Source of the DNA: Trema orientale
Taxonomy: Eukaryota > Streptophyta > Magnoliopsida > Rosales > Cannabaceae
DNA length: 64,000 bases
Assembly: GCA_002914845.1 (NCBI GenBank)
Contig: JXTC01000005.1
Coordinates: forward strand, 372,001 to 436,000
Direction: 5' to 3'
In this document: positions 43,333 to 55,573 of the stretch, piece after piece
How positions within the stretch are numbered: the first letter of the stretch is position 1
Layout of the letters: every line of letters starts with the position of its first letter
Position numbers and translations under genes: made by a program
Notes under the pieces: generated by a model
Database searches by the model: none
What the model was told of the DNA's origin: nothing
Seen by the model: the letters and a program-made list of their open reading frames with translations, nothing else

Positions 43333-44280
43333 GGGCCTATTTAACATTGTTTTTTGTTTTCTGTTTTCAGAGTTGTGTTTTCAGAAATGAGAACAAAAAC
43401 TGTTTTATAATGTTTTCAAAAAACAATGGGTGTTTGGCAAATATTTTCTAAAAATATTTTTTAGGGGAAATAATTATATGAATATAAAAAATCATATTTG
43501 TATTATAAAAAAAATTTAGAGAGAAAAAGTCAAGAGAGAGTGACCAGATATAAATTCAAGTAAGGGAATGAGAAGAGAGAAAGTCACAAGAGAAAAGGTA
43601 ATGAAATATAATAATGAGAGATAAAGTGATAACAGAGAATATGGAAATAAAAAGTATTGAGAAAGATAGAAGAAAAAAAAAACTAATAAAAATACACAAG
43701 AGAGAGAGAAAGTGATAAGAATGCATGGGGATAAAAATAAAGATTAAAAAAGTTATAAAAAACAAAGTAGCAATAAAGAATGAGGAGAGATAATGTGATT
43801 AAAAAAAATGAAGGGATAGAAAATAATAAGAGAGAAAGTGATAGAATAAAATAAGGAGAGAGAAAATGATGCGAGAGAAAGAGGAGAGAGAAAGTACTGA
43901 GAGAGAATGAGGAGAGAGAAAGTGATGAGAGAGTATGAGAATTGAGAGAATGAAGAGAGAGAAAGTGATGAGAGAGAGTGAGAAGAGAGAAAGTGGTTAG
44001 AGAAAGTGATAAGAGAGAATTATGAGAGATAAAGTTACAAGAAAATATGTATATGAAAGTCATATGAAAGAATTTTTATTTTTTTTTAGAAAAAGAAAAA
44101 ATTAAGAAAACACTTTGAAAACAATATTTTGTTGTTCTCTGGATTTTCTGTTTTCTTTAACTTTGTTTTTAAAAACTGTTCCCAGAGAACAATGCCAAAC
44201 ACCCTTACTTATTCTCAGCAAATAGTTTTCTGTTTTTAAAAACGAAAAACTGTTTTTTAGTTATGATGCCAAATAGTCTC
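43333..44280. mobile_element. Tourist-like element with a purine-rich core
   Basis: The 948-bp element has ends GGGCCTATTTAACAT and, on the minus strand, GAGACTATTTGGCAT, and is flanked by TTA (43,330-43,332 and 44,281-44,283), the target size and sequence of PIF/Harbinger-Tourist elements. Inner inverted sequences (GGTGTTTGGCAAAT versus GCCAAACACCC) extend the symmetry. The core from about 43,510 to 44,060 is almost pure purine on the plus strand, built from degenerate units such as GAGAGAGAAAGTGATGAGA. The long minus-strand frames there (serine/leucine/phenylalanine only) are by-products of that composition. Confidence 0.7.
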
Positions 44281-44283
44281 TTA

Positions 44284-47200
44284 GTTTTCCTCAAATAGTA
44301 TTTCAAAGAGAGTTATAAGTGACAAAGCTATGATTTCCTATTTTTTATTTTATGTGAACGGCGTAAACTTTTTTATATAATAATTATGAAAGTAAAATTA
44401 CCTCAAAGATAAAATAGTATTTCAAATGACATTAATAAAGAAAATAATTATTTTTATTTTTGTAAATTGAATGAAAAGAAAGAAAACTAAAATTTTTAAG
44501 TGAGTCCTTTCTTCTTCTTTTTTTTGGGATAAAATCTCTAATAGCCGTGGTGGCGGCCACTCGAACTCAGAACTTTTTTATTAAGGGAACGAGTGATTTA
44601 CGACCCATCTTAGTATAGTGATCCTTAATTAAATACATAAGGTTATTATCTAATTCCAATATTCTTTCTAATGACTCTAAAAATTTCTAATTAGGTAATT
44701 AGTGGTGTGACTAGTCAATACTACCATATCCTATTTTTTCGTCATTTCAAATGGTAAATATTTCTTAAAACATAAAATTTGAATCAAAAACCCATATTTG
44801 AACTCAAATTGATAGATTAAGTTCATTTTTGTATGGCAAGCGACTCATATGCCTAAGTGCGCGACATTAGTGAATTGCTTATGGATTTTTCAATTCTTAT
44901 TTGAATTTTACAAGACTTTAACCTCAAAACAACGTAATTGTCTCAACTCCCCTACATAAAAGTCCATTTTAATTTTACACACACCCTCCAATTACTTTAG
45001 AAAGAAAACTTTTATGGCACTGAGAGCTCACTATTCTTCCATCTTAAGTTAAGAGTGGAAAAAATTTTAATTGGGTTGACTTTGTTTTATCTTTTTCAAT
45101 ATTAAGTCGTGTAATTATGGAAAAATTGATTTGCTCTTTTTGTATGAGGATTTGTCAGATTATATTTAAATGGCAAGTGCTCAGATCGGGTAAAGCGAGT
45201 AAACACGCGCAGCAGATCAACGTTTCTTGTAATTAACGAGTGAATAAAATCGTACGGCCGGATTTGGTTCGTAAGGGAACTGGGTGGGGCTCAAAATCAA
45301 TTTAGTGTCAGTGTGACACTTTCAGTTATTTTCTTTGGGTGATTTGTTGGTTGGCTTTTGTTACTGCGCTAAATAGCTCTTTCTTCATTTATTGTCACAC
45401 ACACACACACACACACGCGCGCACAAAAAGGGACAAATAAAAATAAAAATAAAAAATTAACCGGAATAAAAATAGAAGAAATTATGGTTTTAATGATCAT
45501 GTATTAAAATGTAATTGTCACCAATTTTTTACTTCAATTTTTAGTATTGATTAATGTTTAGAAGTCATTTCTCGGTTAACTAATCACAACATTCTTATAA
45601 TTAAATTTGGCAATTGGGGTTTAACATTTTACTGATAAGAAAAATAAACACCTAAAATGGGTCAGAATTAACTTTTTTTAAAAAATCGAGTTTATCTAGA
45701 AATCCCAAAGAGGCAGGATTAGGATATGGGTCCTTTTGCATTTATTTTAGTCACATCCAAACATTTAGTAGTAGCATCATAGTATGGACAATATGCTGAA
45801 TTCAAAGATGAACTCAGACCACATATGTGCGATTGACACAACTTGTTGCTTGATGTAAATTGGCCAAATTCACTAAACATAACAAAAGAAAACGATGTTT
45901 TCAAAAATTAAAAGTAAAAAAAAAAAAAGAGGGGGGGAGGGGGGTTTGGTTAAATATATAATAGCATATGAAATTTGATTTATCATTATAATACAAAAGG
46001 ATCAAAACAAGCCAAGCATAAAAATTCGGTCCCTGTTATTTTTCCTCCCCAAACAAAACATTGTCCCAAGTATTCAAGCTAAGAAATGCTGGATTTATAC
46101 TTTTCCCCTTTTTGCTAATTATATATCATACTTTAAATCATTGTATTTTTACGAATCAAACTTAACAATTTTGTACTCATAAAGTCATAAGGGATAGCTT
46201 AATTGTAAAAATGTACTACCTCAATAGGTTCGTAAAAGGAAAGACTTTATTGGATGCTTAAAGGATGATACTTTCTGAAATGAATTTCTTATCTCCATAT
46301 TATTTTCAAGGTGAAAGGAAAAAAAAAACACACAAAGCATGAATTAATTATACAGGTTACATTTATCCGTCAAAATAAAATACTTGCTTATACCGAAGAT
46401 ATTAAAAATCTAAAGCTTACTATTAAGAGAAAAGTGACAAGTCAAGTTCGGATAGACATTCCATAGGTATAGGTCCAAGTTTGTGCCGACTATTTAATAA
46501 ACAAGCTGAATTATTTATTTAATAATTTTCAATTGCAAGGAGAATAATAATAATAATAATAATAAGAATAAAATTAAAAAAAGATGACTAGACTCATGTC
46601 TCAAAAGACAAAAATAAAAAGAAAATCCTTTGCAACTCAATCATGCTAAATTCAAAAGAAAATCCTTTGCAACTCAATCATGATAAACTGAAATATGAAT
46701 AATATTTTGGTTGATTGGCATTAGTCCTTGTACTTTTTGCTCATTTACGATTTGGTCTCGATTAAGTTCATATTTTGGTTGATTGGCATTAGTCCTTGTA
46801 CTTTTTGCTCATTTACGATTTGGTCTCGAGAAACATTTCAATAATTAAGTTCTTGAATGCACAAATCTATGATAATTAAGTTCAAACTACTAACTTTTAT
46901 TAATTTTTAGACCTAATTTAAGTTACGAGTGAATTTTGAAAAACAATAGTGAAAGAAAAAAAAACACAAACAAAAGCACGCTTACTCTTTTTTTTTTTTT
47001 TTTTTTTTTTCTATATTCATCTTTCTTACTTTATCTAGCCATAGCTATTTTGACACTCACACTTCTTCGGCAAATATTCTCTCTTTCTCTTCTTCCTCTA
47101 GCCATTACTTATTTTTTTTCATTTGATATGGAAGGAGGTTCAAATTTCATGTGGGAGAATCCATCCAATATTTATTATTGATTTGTGAATTCTTGGATTT

Positions 47201-47911
47201 TTATTCCTTTTTTTTTTATGGCCAAATTGTAATTGAATGACAAATTCAAGAACTAAAAGTGTCAATTAATTACCATAGTATTTTAAAATCACAACCGTGT
47301 TGTGTAGCAGAAAATTATATAACAAGAAAAAATCAGATTATAGTTAGTATTTTAGATAATATTGAAGAAAATCAGAGTAAAAAAAGAAAGCTGGAAAATG
47401 GGAAATGGACCCTACAAGAGGGGACCCCAAAGAGACCTATGAACTGTAACCATCTGGAAAATTAAATGAAATTGGGGCCATTACCTTCGGGTCTGGTCAT
47501 GGAGAACCTGGGAAAGAGGTAAAGCCATCAATGAATGGTGGAGATCAATGATTGGGAGTCACACCTTCCACATGCATGGAATAAACCCCTTTGTGACAGA
47601 AGAGTTTGCTGAGAATATTACTATCTATTAAAGAGGTGTGGCACTAATAATTCTAGTGTGAAAAAAACAATACAAATAAACACATTAATAGCATGACTAT
47701 TTAGGTTCATGGATTATAATGACGTGTGGTAGATTAAATTATAGTAATGTGCCTTTTACAATGTTTTTAAGCGCTGACTTCACAAACCTAGCTATAATGC
47801 TCTTATTTAGACTGCCACCTTAATTTCACTACTGATCAAATCGAGAACTTACTAGTGAACAATGAATCATAAATCGAGTATGAAAGAGAAAATTGTTATT
47901 TAAGAGTTTAT
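44284..47911. other. Intergenic, no gene seen
   Basis: AT-rich sequence. Simple repeats: (AC)n at about 45,396-45,424 running into GCGCGC, a G-run AGGGGGGGAGGGGGG near 45,930, (AAT)n at about 46,542-46,564 and a poly(T) of about 20 at 46,988-47,010. A GC-richer block at about 47,390-47,640 (for example GAGGGGACCCCAAAGAGACC) has no convincing reading frame. Confidence 0.65.
46617..46827 (+). repeat. Two adjacent tandem duplications
   Basis: AAAGAAAATCCTTTGCAACT followed by CAATCATG occurs twice 36 bp apart (46,617 and 46,653). Immediately after, a 68-bp unit starting ATATTTTGGTTGATTGGCAT and ending TTACGATTTGGTCTCG occurs at 46,702 and again at 46,770. Both pairs are near-identical and therefore young. 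Confidence 0.88.
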
Positions 47912-48470
47912 GGTCATGTTTGGTACACTGTATAAGGACTCTGTATTGTATTAATTAAACTTAATACTGTGTTTGGTTGTGTTTTTGTATTGTATTATTT
48001 AATACGACATCAAAATTTAATACAATACGGAGAGTATTATCTAATACAGAATAAAAGGTCTGTATTACACGGTATTATATAATTTTAACTTTAATGTAGT
48101 ATTATACAATACTCACTCTCCTCTCTTTTTCTATTCTTAATTTCTCTCTCATTACTTTCTCTCTTACATCACTTTATTCTTTTCAAAAGTGGTATTTTTC
48201 TAAATATAATTCTAAAAAGTGATTTTTTCATAAATAATTTTTTTAAAAGTGGTAATTTTACTAGTGGTATTTTTCTAAATATTTTTTGAAAATAGTATTT
48301 TCTAAGTAAATTTTTTAAATTGATATTTTTCAAAATTAACTTTTTAATACAACATCTTAATACGAATGCAAAACCAAACATAGTACTGTAATAGAATAAT
48401 ACAATACAATACAATTCAATACAATACATCACAATACAATACAATACAATACGGCGCACCAAACATGCCC
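47912..48470. mobile_element. Inverted-repeat element rich in ATACA units (MITE-like)
   Basis: The 559-bp element has ends GGTCATGTTTGGTAC and, on the minus strand, GGGCATGTTTGGTGC, flanked by TAT (47,909-47,911 and 48,471-48,473). The left part contains TGTATTGTATTA and the right part many ATACA repeats, so the arms can fold into a long hairpin. No transposase. Confidence 0.68.
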
Positions 48471-48473
48471 TAT

Positions 48474-51400
48474 AACTTCTTTTTGCTAAGAATAATATTA
48501 TACGTGCACATACTAAGCACAACACATAACACATTAATAGAGATATGAGATCCACAATTTTATTCGTATGCACATCCTACATCCCTCTTGCATGTGGAGT
48601 GGTGCTTATTAGTGCTATAAATGAGGAGTGCTCTTAGTAGTGAAACCTTAGTATTTTCCACGTGCAAACTTTAGTATGTCTTTATAGTGTTTTTCTTCGT
48701 AAGCATTGTTAAAAGAGCACCTACAGTTACGAACCACACACTAATCTTAAAATAATAATAATTAAATAAAATAGATCCATTCTAACACGGAAAATTCGCA
48801 AAAACAAACCATTAATAATGGTATCATGAGTAATACTCTTTTTTTTTTTTTGGTTGTATATGTCGTGAGTAATACAATTAAAGCGATTGAAACTCTTAAT
48901 AACGTATTTATCCTACAGAGAACAACACTTGGGCAGCATCGTGATGTAAATAGCCAATATTCATTTTCATTCGCACTTTATTTTGTAGGAATGAAAGAAA
49001 AAATAAAAGTGATAGAAAGGAAATTGCTTTTCTTTTATGGTGCTTGCTATGTACGAAGGAAAGAAAATTTAGATTTAATAAAATTACAATTTAATAAACA
49101 TATATACTATTATATTATAAAACTAAAGGATGGTTAAGTAATTTTATATTGATTGTAACTTACAACATTCTTTCTTTAATTTGGAGAGAGTGGAAAATGA
49201 TAGCCCTACTTTATTTTTATTTTGTTTTTCTCTCTCTTTTACTTTCCATCCTCTTTTCCTTCTTACTTAACAACCCATTCATTATTTTCTCTGTACTTTT
49301 AGATTATACATTTTATTTCCTGGCCCTTTCCTCCTCTACCAAACATAGCCTTATCCAAAACATACCAAAAGGCAAATAATATTGATCTATAAACAGCATA
49401 TTTCGTTGATATTGCAAATGTACTTTGAGGCTTATGGTCAACACACTATGACCAATTGGATTGAGTGGCTGAAATTCATACCGTACATGAAATTTCTACC
49501 TAACTATAGAAGGTCAATATATATAAGTATTACTATTATATCTATATGAAGAGGAAAAAGGGAAAATAGTTCAAAATTTTGTAATGTCTATTTGTTTGTG
49601 CTTGGGAGAAATGGGACTCAATTTTCAGTAAGAGATGGTTAAAGTTACTGTGTTGATGTTTGGTAATGGTCGGTGGTTTTCTGTTTATGAAGCGGCAGAT
49701 GCAGCCGCATAAGACACTGCCAATTAGCCCCACCAACAGTTCGTAACCAGAGACTTGCTATAGGTTAAAATATGCATACCATAACGAAATGGCTCTTTTT
49801 TTTCCTTCTTTTTCTTTATTTCTTTACTTGGTTTTATAAAATTTGAAACATACAAATTTTAAGCAAGTAAGTAGATGTATATTTCTAGTCACATTTTTTT
49901 TTCTTACCAAATAGTATGCAAATGTGATATCTTTATTTTCGTACTGTATGGCATATTCCTAATGCATTTCTTTTCTTGAATAAAAAGGTCATTAAATATA
50001 TAGATTGTCATACTCAAATAATTCCAACTATTTTTCTAGACAATCAGACTATTGAAGTGAGACTCTAACGTTTGAGTGCCTAATATAATCAACCATTATT
50101 GATTATGTGGTCCCAATCAATTTTTTCCTTGTTCTTTTTTGTTATTGTAGAGACCAAATTAACTGTATGATATAAATCTTACCCAGGGATGTGCAATACT
50201 TCCAGATGAGGGCGAGATCTAACACCTTTAATTTATCCATTAATTATTTTATCTGTAGGACTGTATCTATGTTTTGGATGATACTATTTTCGGGTTCTCT
50301 TATTTTGTATCTAGTACTAGGTACGATTTGACATTTCTCTTTCTTTTTTTTTTTTTGACACTTTATCATAAGAGAGGTTATTGCACAATAATTTCCAAAA
50401 CAATATGTATTACCAAATCCTTACGTGCAAGTCTCTTCTGTTCTTAAAGCTAAATTTAGAACATTATTTTCTCCGTTCAATGTTGATGTTTTTCTATTAT
50501 TGTAAAAAAATAGATTCTTAGAGTTGACTCAATCCTTGAATTTGGTTTTCTTGTTTCTGTTGAATTTGACCTCTTCCTCAAGCTGGCCGAGACTCGATGA
50601 CATGGAAGGTGACCCCCTATGCTATGCATCTAGACTATATAGAGAGTAAAACAGAACATGTAAACAAAATATAGAATAATTCACTAGTTAAAGCTAATTT
50701 TATTGAACTAAATATTCTAGTTAAATTGAACATCTTGTTGTTTAAAATTACATAGATCAAAGTAAGATGATTTAGAAACTTGCTATAACAACAATTATGT
50801 TACTTCGCACTAGAGAACACGATGGATTTTAATTTAATGGAAAATACTAACTAGCATTGTGATACATAATACTGCAACTAATAAAAATATGAAACTCACT
50901 TATAAATTTTATGATATTATACTTGATTAGTATGTTGTGCTAATCGAGTATAGTGATTGGTTCTCACAAATGAGAATTTCACAAGTCCAAATTGATATGA
51001 ATACATTACTCTTAGCCAAAAGAATAACTGACGAAAATAAAAGAAGAATGCTAAATGTACTTTCTTTGTTATTCTTTTTTACATTTTCTAGTCCCACAGT
51101 TTAATATTTTAATAATGCAATAATTTTAAGTGAAATTTATATATCAAGTAGTAAAACTGAAAAAATGCAAAAGAAAATATAAAAAAGAGTATAAAAAAAA
51201 AGGCAGCTAGCATTCTTCAAAATAAAATCACCCTTTTAACGTTCATCGATCAAGCGGCTCCAGTCAAAAGCTGATCCATCTAGGTTTGTGTGGGACCAGA
51301 TGATGGACAGCCGACAGATGAGTGCCACGTGGGACAAGGGGTCCAGCAAGGAGATGGGGCCCAGGGATTTGTTCTTGTAACCCAACAAAGGCCTCAGCTC

Positions 51401-52979
51401 TTGGTTCTCACTGGGGCAGACAAACGCAGGAGACCTTGCCTGACATGATTAGCATACCCTTTTTTTTTTTTTTTTTTTATACAAGAAGATTATTATGACT
51501 AGCAGTACAATCGATTCTATTACTCAACAGTTATAACTTATATGTATATGTGTATATAAATATATATATATTTTATATTATATTCATTGGCAGTGTCTCT
51601 ATCAGGGATTTCTTTGGCAGTCGGCAGAGGCAGAGAGTGCATCTTCTGCTGCTATCAGCGTGGAGGCGTGCCTCCCTGCCTGCCTACGTCATCATTTCCA
51701 TATTCTCTCTTTTCGTTAATTTCATCATCTTTTTTCCAAAGCTTAATCCTAAAACATTACAGGCTTTTATCTTTTTGAAGATTTTTCGTAGTAAGGTGTG
51801 AAAAGTATTTTACCAGCATTCGTGTGGATTCTTCTTAAAAGGTGAAAAATTCTAACAGTGATACAAGTAGTAGGGTCTCAACATTAGGCTTATTAAGTCT
51901 CTGCTTGGTTGGGATGTTCACAGCCCAAGTTGGTTGATTTTACAAATGAGTTCGCTAAACTGCATATAGATACAGGTTTTGTGTTTATTATCAAATTGTG
52001 TGGTTTGAAGTGACTCGAGAGAATCCAAACCAAGCTGTATTTATATTTGTGGTGCCTTTTCGTTCAATTTATGCAATTTGAGTAATATGCTTAAAATTTG
52101 AGCTTGACAAATTAAGTTTGACCTACAAAATATATCTCAGTGAAATTTTAACGTTTCTTTCTTTATTATTTTTGAGTGGAAGTTATTTTATAAGAAAAAA
52201 TTAACTACATGCTAGTTACATAAATATAATCTATGAAATTACATGCTCTTAATCAAAAATTGAAAAAGGTCACAAAGAGTTACTGAAAAGTATCAAATAA
52301 AGTATAGTGCGGTGTGACGCAATTTGATCGGTTTCTGTGATATGTCAATTTTTCTAAACACTCATATGATTCCACTTTGCCGAGGTATCTCTTAAACTGA
52401 AATGGTTAATCTATTGAAATTTTGGCCTAAAATTGATTCAAATCGAACTTTTTCATTCGTAATTTAAAAGTATACACAATAATGATCGGATCAAATCTGT
52501 AACCAAATATGATTTATTTTAATAATGTATAAAAGAATATTTTTTTTTGGCAATGATGTATAAAAGAATATTATATCCGTATAATGTTCTCGAATTAATA
52601 AATTTTTTTATTAGACTATTGTTTGCTTCTTATGTAATCCACATTCTTATCTACTATATCAATAGACAGATCCCGCTACAAAAGCACTATTTTTTAACAA
52701 GTAATTAAAATACTAGAAACATCGTGGTAGTATAAAATGCGGAGATTACTTATGTAATAATGGGAGGAGCAATTTTTAAACATACCATGAAAATGAGTGG
52801 TGATTAGTAAAATTGAGTGTGTAATATATTCTATACAATACAATACATGGAAATTAAATTAAAAAAATAAAAATAAAAGTAGAAATCGATTCATCACTCT
52901 ATATTAGCCTCCTCAAGCTACCCTCCTTTCTTTTCCTTTTATTCTTTCTCCATAGTCTAATTACTTTAATCCCATATTG
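48474..52979. other. Intergenic, no gene seen
   Basis: AT-rich sequence with poly(T) tracts and no supported gene. Open frames at 48,826-49,379 and 53,020-53,262 have no family signature. The block at 51,240-51,700 stands out by composition and is listed separately. Confidence 0.65.
51240..51700. other. GC-richer non-coding block with a G-box
   Basis: Two islands of balanced composition, 51,245-51,450 and 51,585-51,690, interrupt AT-rich DNA. The first contains GAGTGCCACGTGGGACAAGG with a perfect CACGTG (G-box/ABRE core). The second contains GGAGGCGTGCCTCC and pairs imperfectly over about 13 bp between GGCAG...AGGCA and TGCCT...CTGCC. No long reading frame crosses them. They could be a promoter, an RNA gene or an old insertion; I cannot tell which. 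Confidence 0.4.
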
Positions 52980-52984
52980 ATATT

Positions 52985-54269
52985 TGATGAATGAGTTTTA
53001 CTCACGAATTGGACACCATTTAAGCTAGTTTTGATGGATTCTGGGGATTTTTGTGGGTTTTATTTATATATATTTGATATTTTAAGTGTAGGTTAGATAA
53101 TTTTGATGTACTTGGTGGTATTTGAAGCAAAATGGCATAGTTTGTGACGTGATAGGCAGAGAAGGAAGCACCTCGGCACTTGTCATTAGCACGAGAGTGC
53201 TTAAAAGTCTCAAAAGAAGTTGAAATTAGTGAGAACCAGAGGAAGTGGCACCCCAACACCATGTTAGTAGCACTCTAGTGCTAGTTTGGGCAAAAGAGAA
53301 ACAAAGGAGCAGCTATGGTAGTGCCCTGACGCTGCGTTAGTGGCGCCCCAGCGCTGCACTGCAAAAATTAGCACATCTTTTTTTTTAGATGCCTTTTGAT
53401 CTAAGTTTTGATGTGGCCGCCTCCAAGTTTGTAGATAGGTCTTTTTATGACTTATAAAAACTTTTGAGAGCTTTAGACTGCTAGAGAAACAGAGAGAGAG
53501 TTCAAGAGAATGAGAGGAGCGGCACGAGTCAGAGACGGAAGTACTGTAACTCGAATTCGCTCAAATTTTCTTTCTTTATCCTTTATGTTTAGAATTATTA
53601 TCATGTTTTCTATGATATAGCCAGATTATGATATTTAATATCTCTTAATTTCAATTCGATTGATATTTATTCATACATATTGAGTAATTTAAATCTATAC
53701 TTAATGCTTGTGAATGTCTGGCCAACCTTTACATGATTTCGAGATTTGATTTGAAACCGAGATGTGATAATTAAATTTATCACAATTAAATTACTATGAG
53801 ATTGTTATAGGATAGACATATCTATAAGTCTTGTGCAACACTTATGAATTTCTTGTTGTTAATGATTTTTGATAAGTTAAAGTTTTGACAGAGATATATG
53901 ACCTAGCTTATTGAATTAAATTGTTAATTCTTGTGAAAGATTAATGATTGCTTAGAGAAATTTGATGGCAACATTAAGTATAAGTGTTAACTGAATGAAT
54001 GGGAGAATTGATTGATTAATTTAGATGAATCGGAAACCCTAAGTCTTTAGCTACTTGATTGTACAATTTATTATTTTGTTTTACTTTTTTTTTAATTTAT
54101 TTAGATTTATTTTTATGAAATTCTTTCTTTTGGATTGCTTTCAAATAAAATTAGAGTTAGATTAAGTTTCGTGCATAGTAAACATAGTATCTGTGGGAGT
54201 GATACTCATATTTATCACTTTATTACTTGTTAGCGATACATGTACTTGCGTTTAATATTTTACATAACA
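52985..54269 (+). mobile_element. Solo gypsy-type LTR
   Basis: The 1,285-bp repeat starts TGATGAATGAGTTTTACTCA and ends TTTTACATAACA, flanked by a perfect 5-bp duplication ATATT (52,980-52,984 and 54,270-54,274). The start matches the LTR start of the nested gypsy-type element (TGATGAGTGA), and the 3' part (TATTTATCACTTTATTACTT, then GTACTTGCG) matches its end. GC-rich motifs such as TGGCGCCCCAGCGCTGC correspond to those in the other LTR. No internal region is present, so it arose by recombination between two LTRs. Confidence 0.85.
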
Positions 54270-54472
54270 ATATTCAACTTTACATTTCTATGAAAACTTT
54301 ACCATATCTGAATTCCCAAAACAAAAGACTGAGCTATGTATTGATACAGTTCTCTTAAATCTAAAAATTAATTAGAACCCTTAATTCTTTGATTCATATT
54401 CACACCCAGAAAGTTTTGCCCATTAACTAAATAGAGCAAACATCCAAAACTATGGATGATTAAAATATGATT

Positions 54473-55573
54473 GTTCAAGTCTATTTCTTTACCCAAATCC
54501 ATACCTACAAATTTTAGTGCGAATGCATAAACTTAAACAAAATCTCATTAGAAGGCTCAATAAAAATGAGCTTAAAAAAGAAAAAGAAACTCAAAAAGAT
54601 ACATCATAGAAAAAATTCAATCAATAACTTCACTAGCTTCGAGATCAAAGTGAATTCTACTTTGGTCTTCTTTGAATCCTCATTTGTTCTTTGTCCAGAA
54701 TTGCAGGCTTTTTTTTTGTTCTCTTTTTTTTCCCATGTTTAATGCAATAGCCAAGCCCTTTTTTTTCCCTCGTTTAAGGCAATTCACACGGGTTGAAGTT
54801 TAAGTTGAAGATGAAGATTAGTAGATCACAACTGTATGTGCAAGTCTATTTCTTTATCCAAATCTATATCTACAAATTTTAGTCTGAAGGCATAAACTTA
54901 GACAAAATCTCATTAGAAGGCTCAATAAAAATGAGCTTAAAAAAGAAAAAGAAACTCAAAAGATGCACAATGGAAAAAATTTAATCAATAACTTCACTGG
55001 CTTCGAGATCAAAGTAAATTCTATTTTGGTCTTTTTTGAATCCTCATTTGTTCTTTATCCAGAATTGTAGGTTTTTTTTTCTCCTTTTTTTTTCCTGTTT
55101 AGTGCAACAGCAAAGCCCTTTTTTTTTTTTTCCTCGTTTAAGGCAGTTCACATGGGTTCAAGTTTAAGTTGAAGATGAAGATTAGTAGATCACAACTATA
55201 TATTCAAGTTTATTTCTTTACTCAAATCCGTACCCACAAATTTTAGTGGGAAGGCATAAACTTAAACAAAATCTTATTAGAAGGCTAAATAAAAATGAGC
55301 TTAAAAAAGAAAAAGAAACTCAAAAAAGATGCATAGTAGAAAAAATTCAATCAAATAACTTAACTGGCTTCGAGATCAAAGTAAATTCTACTTTGGTCTT
55401 CTTTGAATTCGCATTTCTTCTTTGTCCACAATTGCAGGCCTTTTTTCCTCTCTTTTTTTTTTTCTCTGTTTAATGCAACAGTTAAGCCTTTTTTTTTTTT
55501 CCTTATTTAAGGTAATTCACATGGGTTAAAGTTTAAGTTAAAGATGAAGATTAGTAGATTACAACTGTGTGTG
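54473..55573 (+). repeat. Tandem repeat, three copies of about 364 bp
   Basis: CAAGT[CT]TATTTCTTTA occurs at 54,476, 54,841 and 55,205. Each unit continues with CAAATTTTAGT, GCATAAACTTA, AAATGAGCTTAAAAAAGAAA, CTTCGAGATCAAAGT and a poly(T) run, and ends GATTAGTAGAT[CT]ACAACT. Copies differ by a few percent and in poly(T) length. The open frame at 55,246-55,473 is inside copy 3 and is disrupted in copies 1 and 2. Confidence 0.92.

Noticed and set aside
43556..44063. Minus-strand open frames rich in serine, leucine and phenylalanine
   Set aside because: They are a direct consequence of the purine-only tract on the other strand, and their translation is low complexity.
51585..51700. Candidate microRNA precursor (resemblance of GAGGCAGAGAGTGCAT to the complement of miR408; CTTTGGCAG to miR399 partners)
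   Set aside because: The matches are interrupted and no long continuous stem with a 21-nt duplex can be drawn, so no known microRNA is supported.
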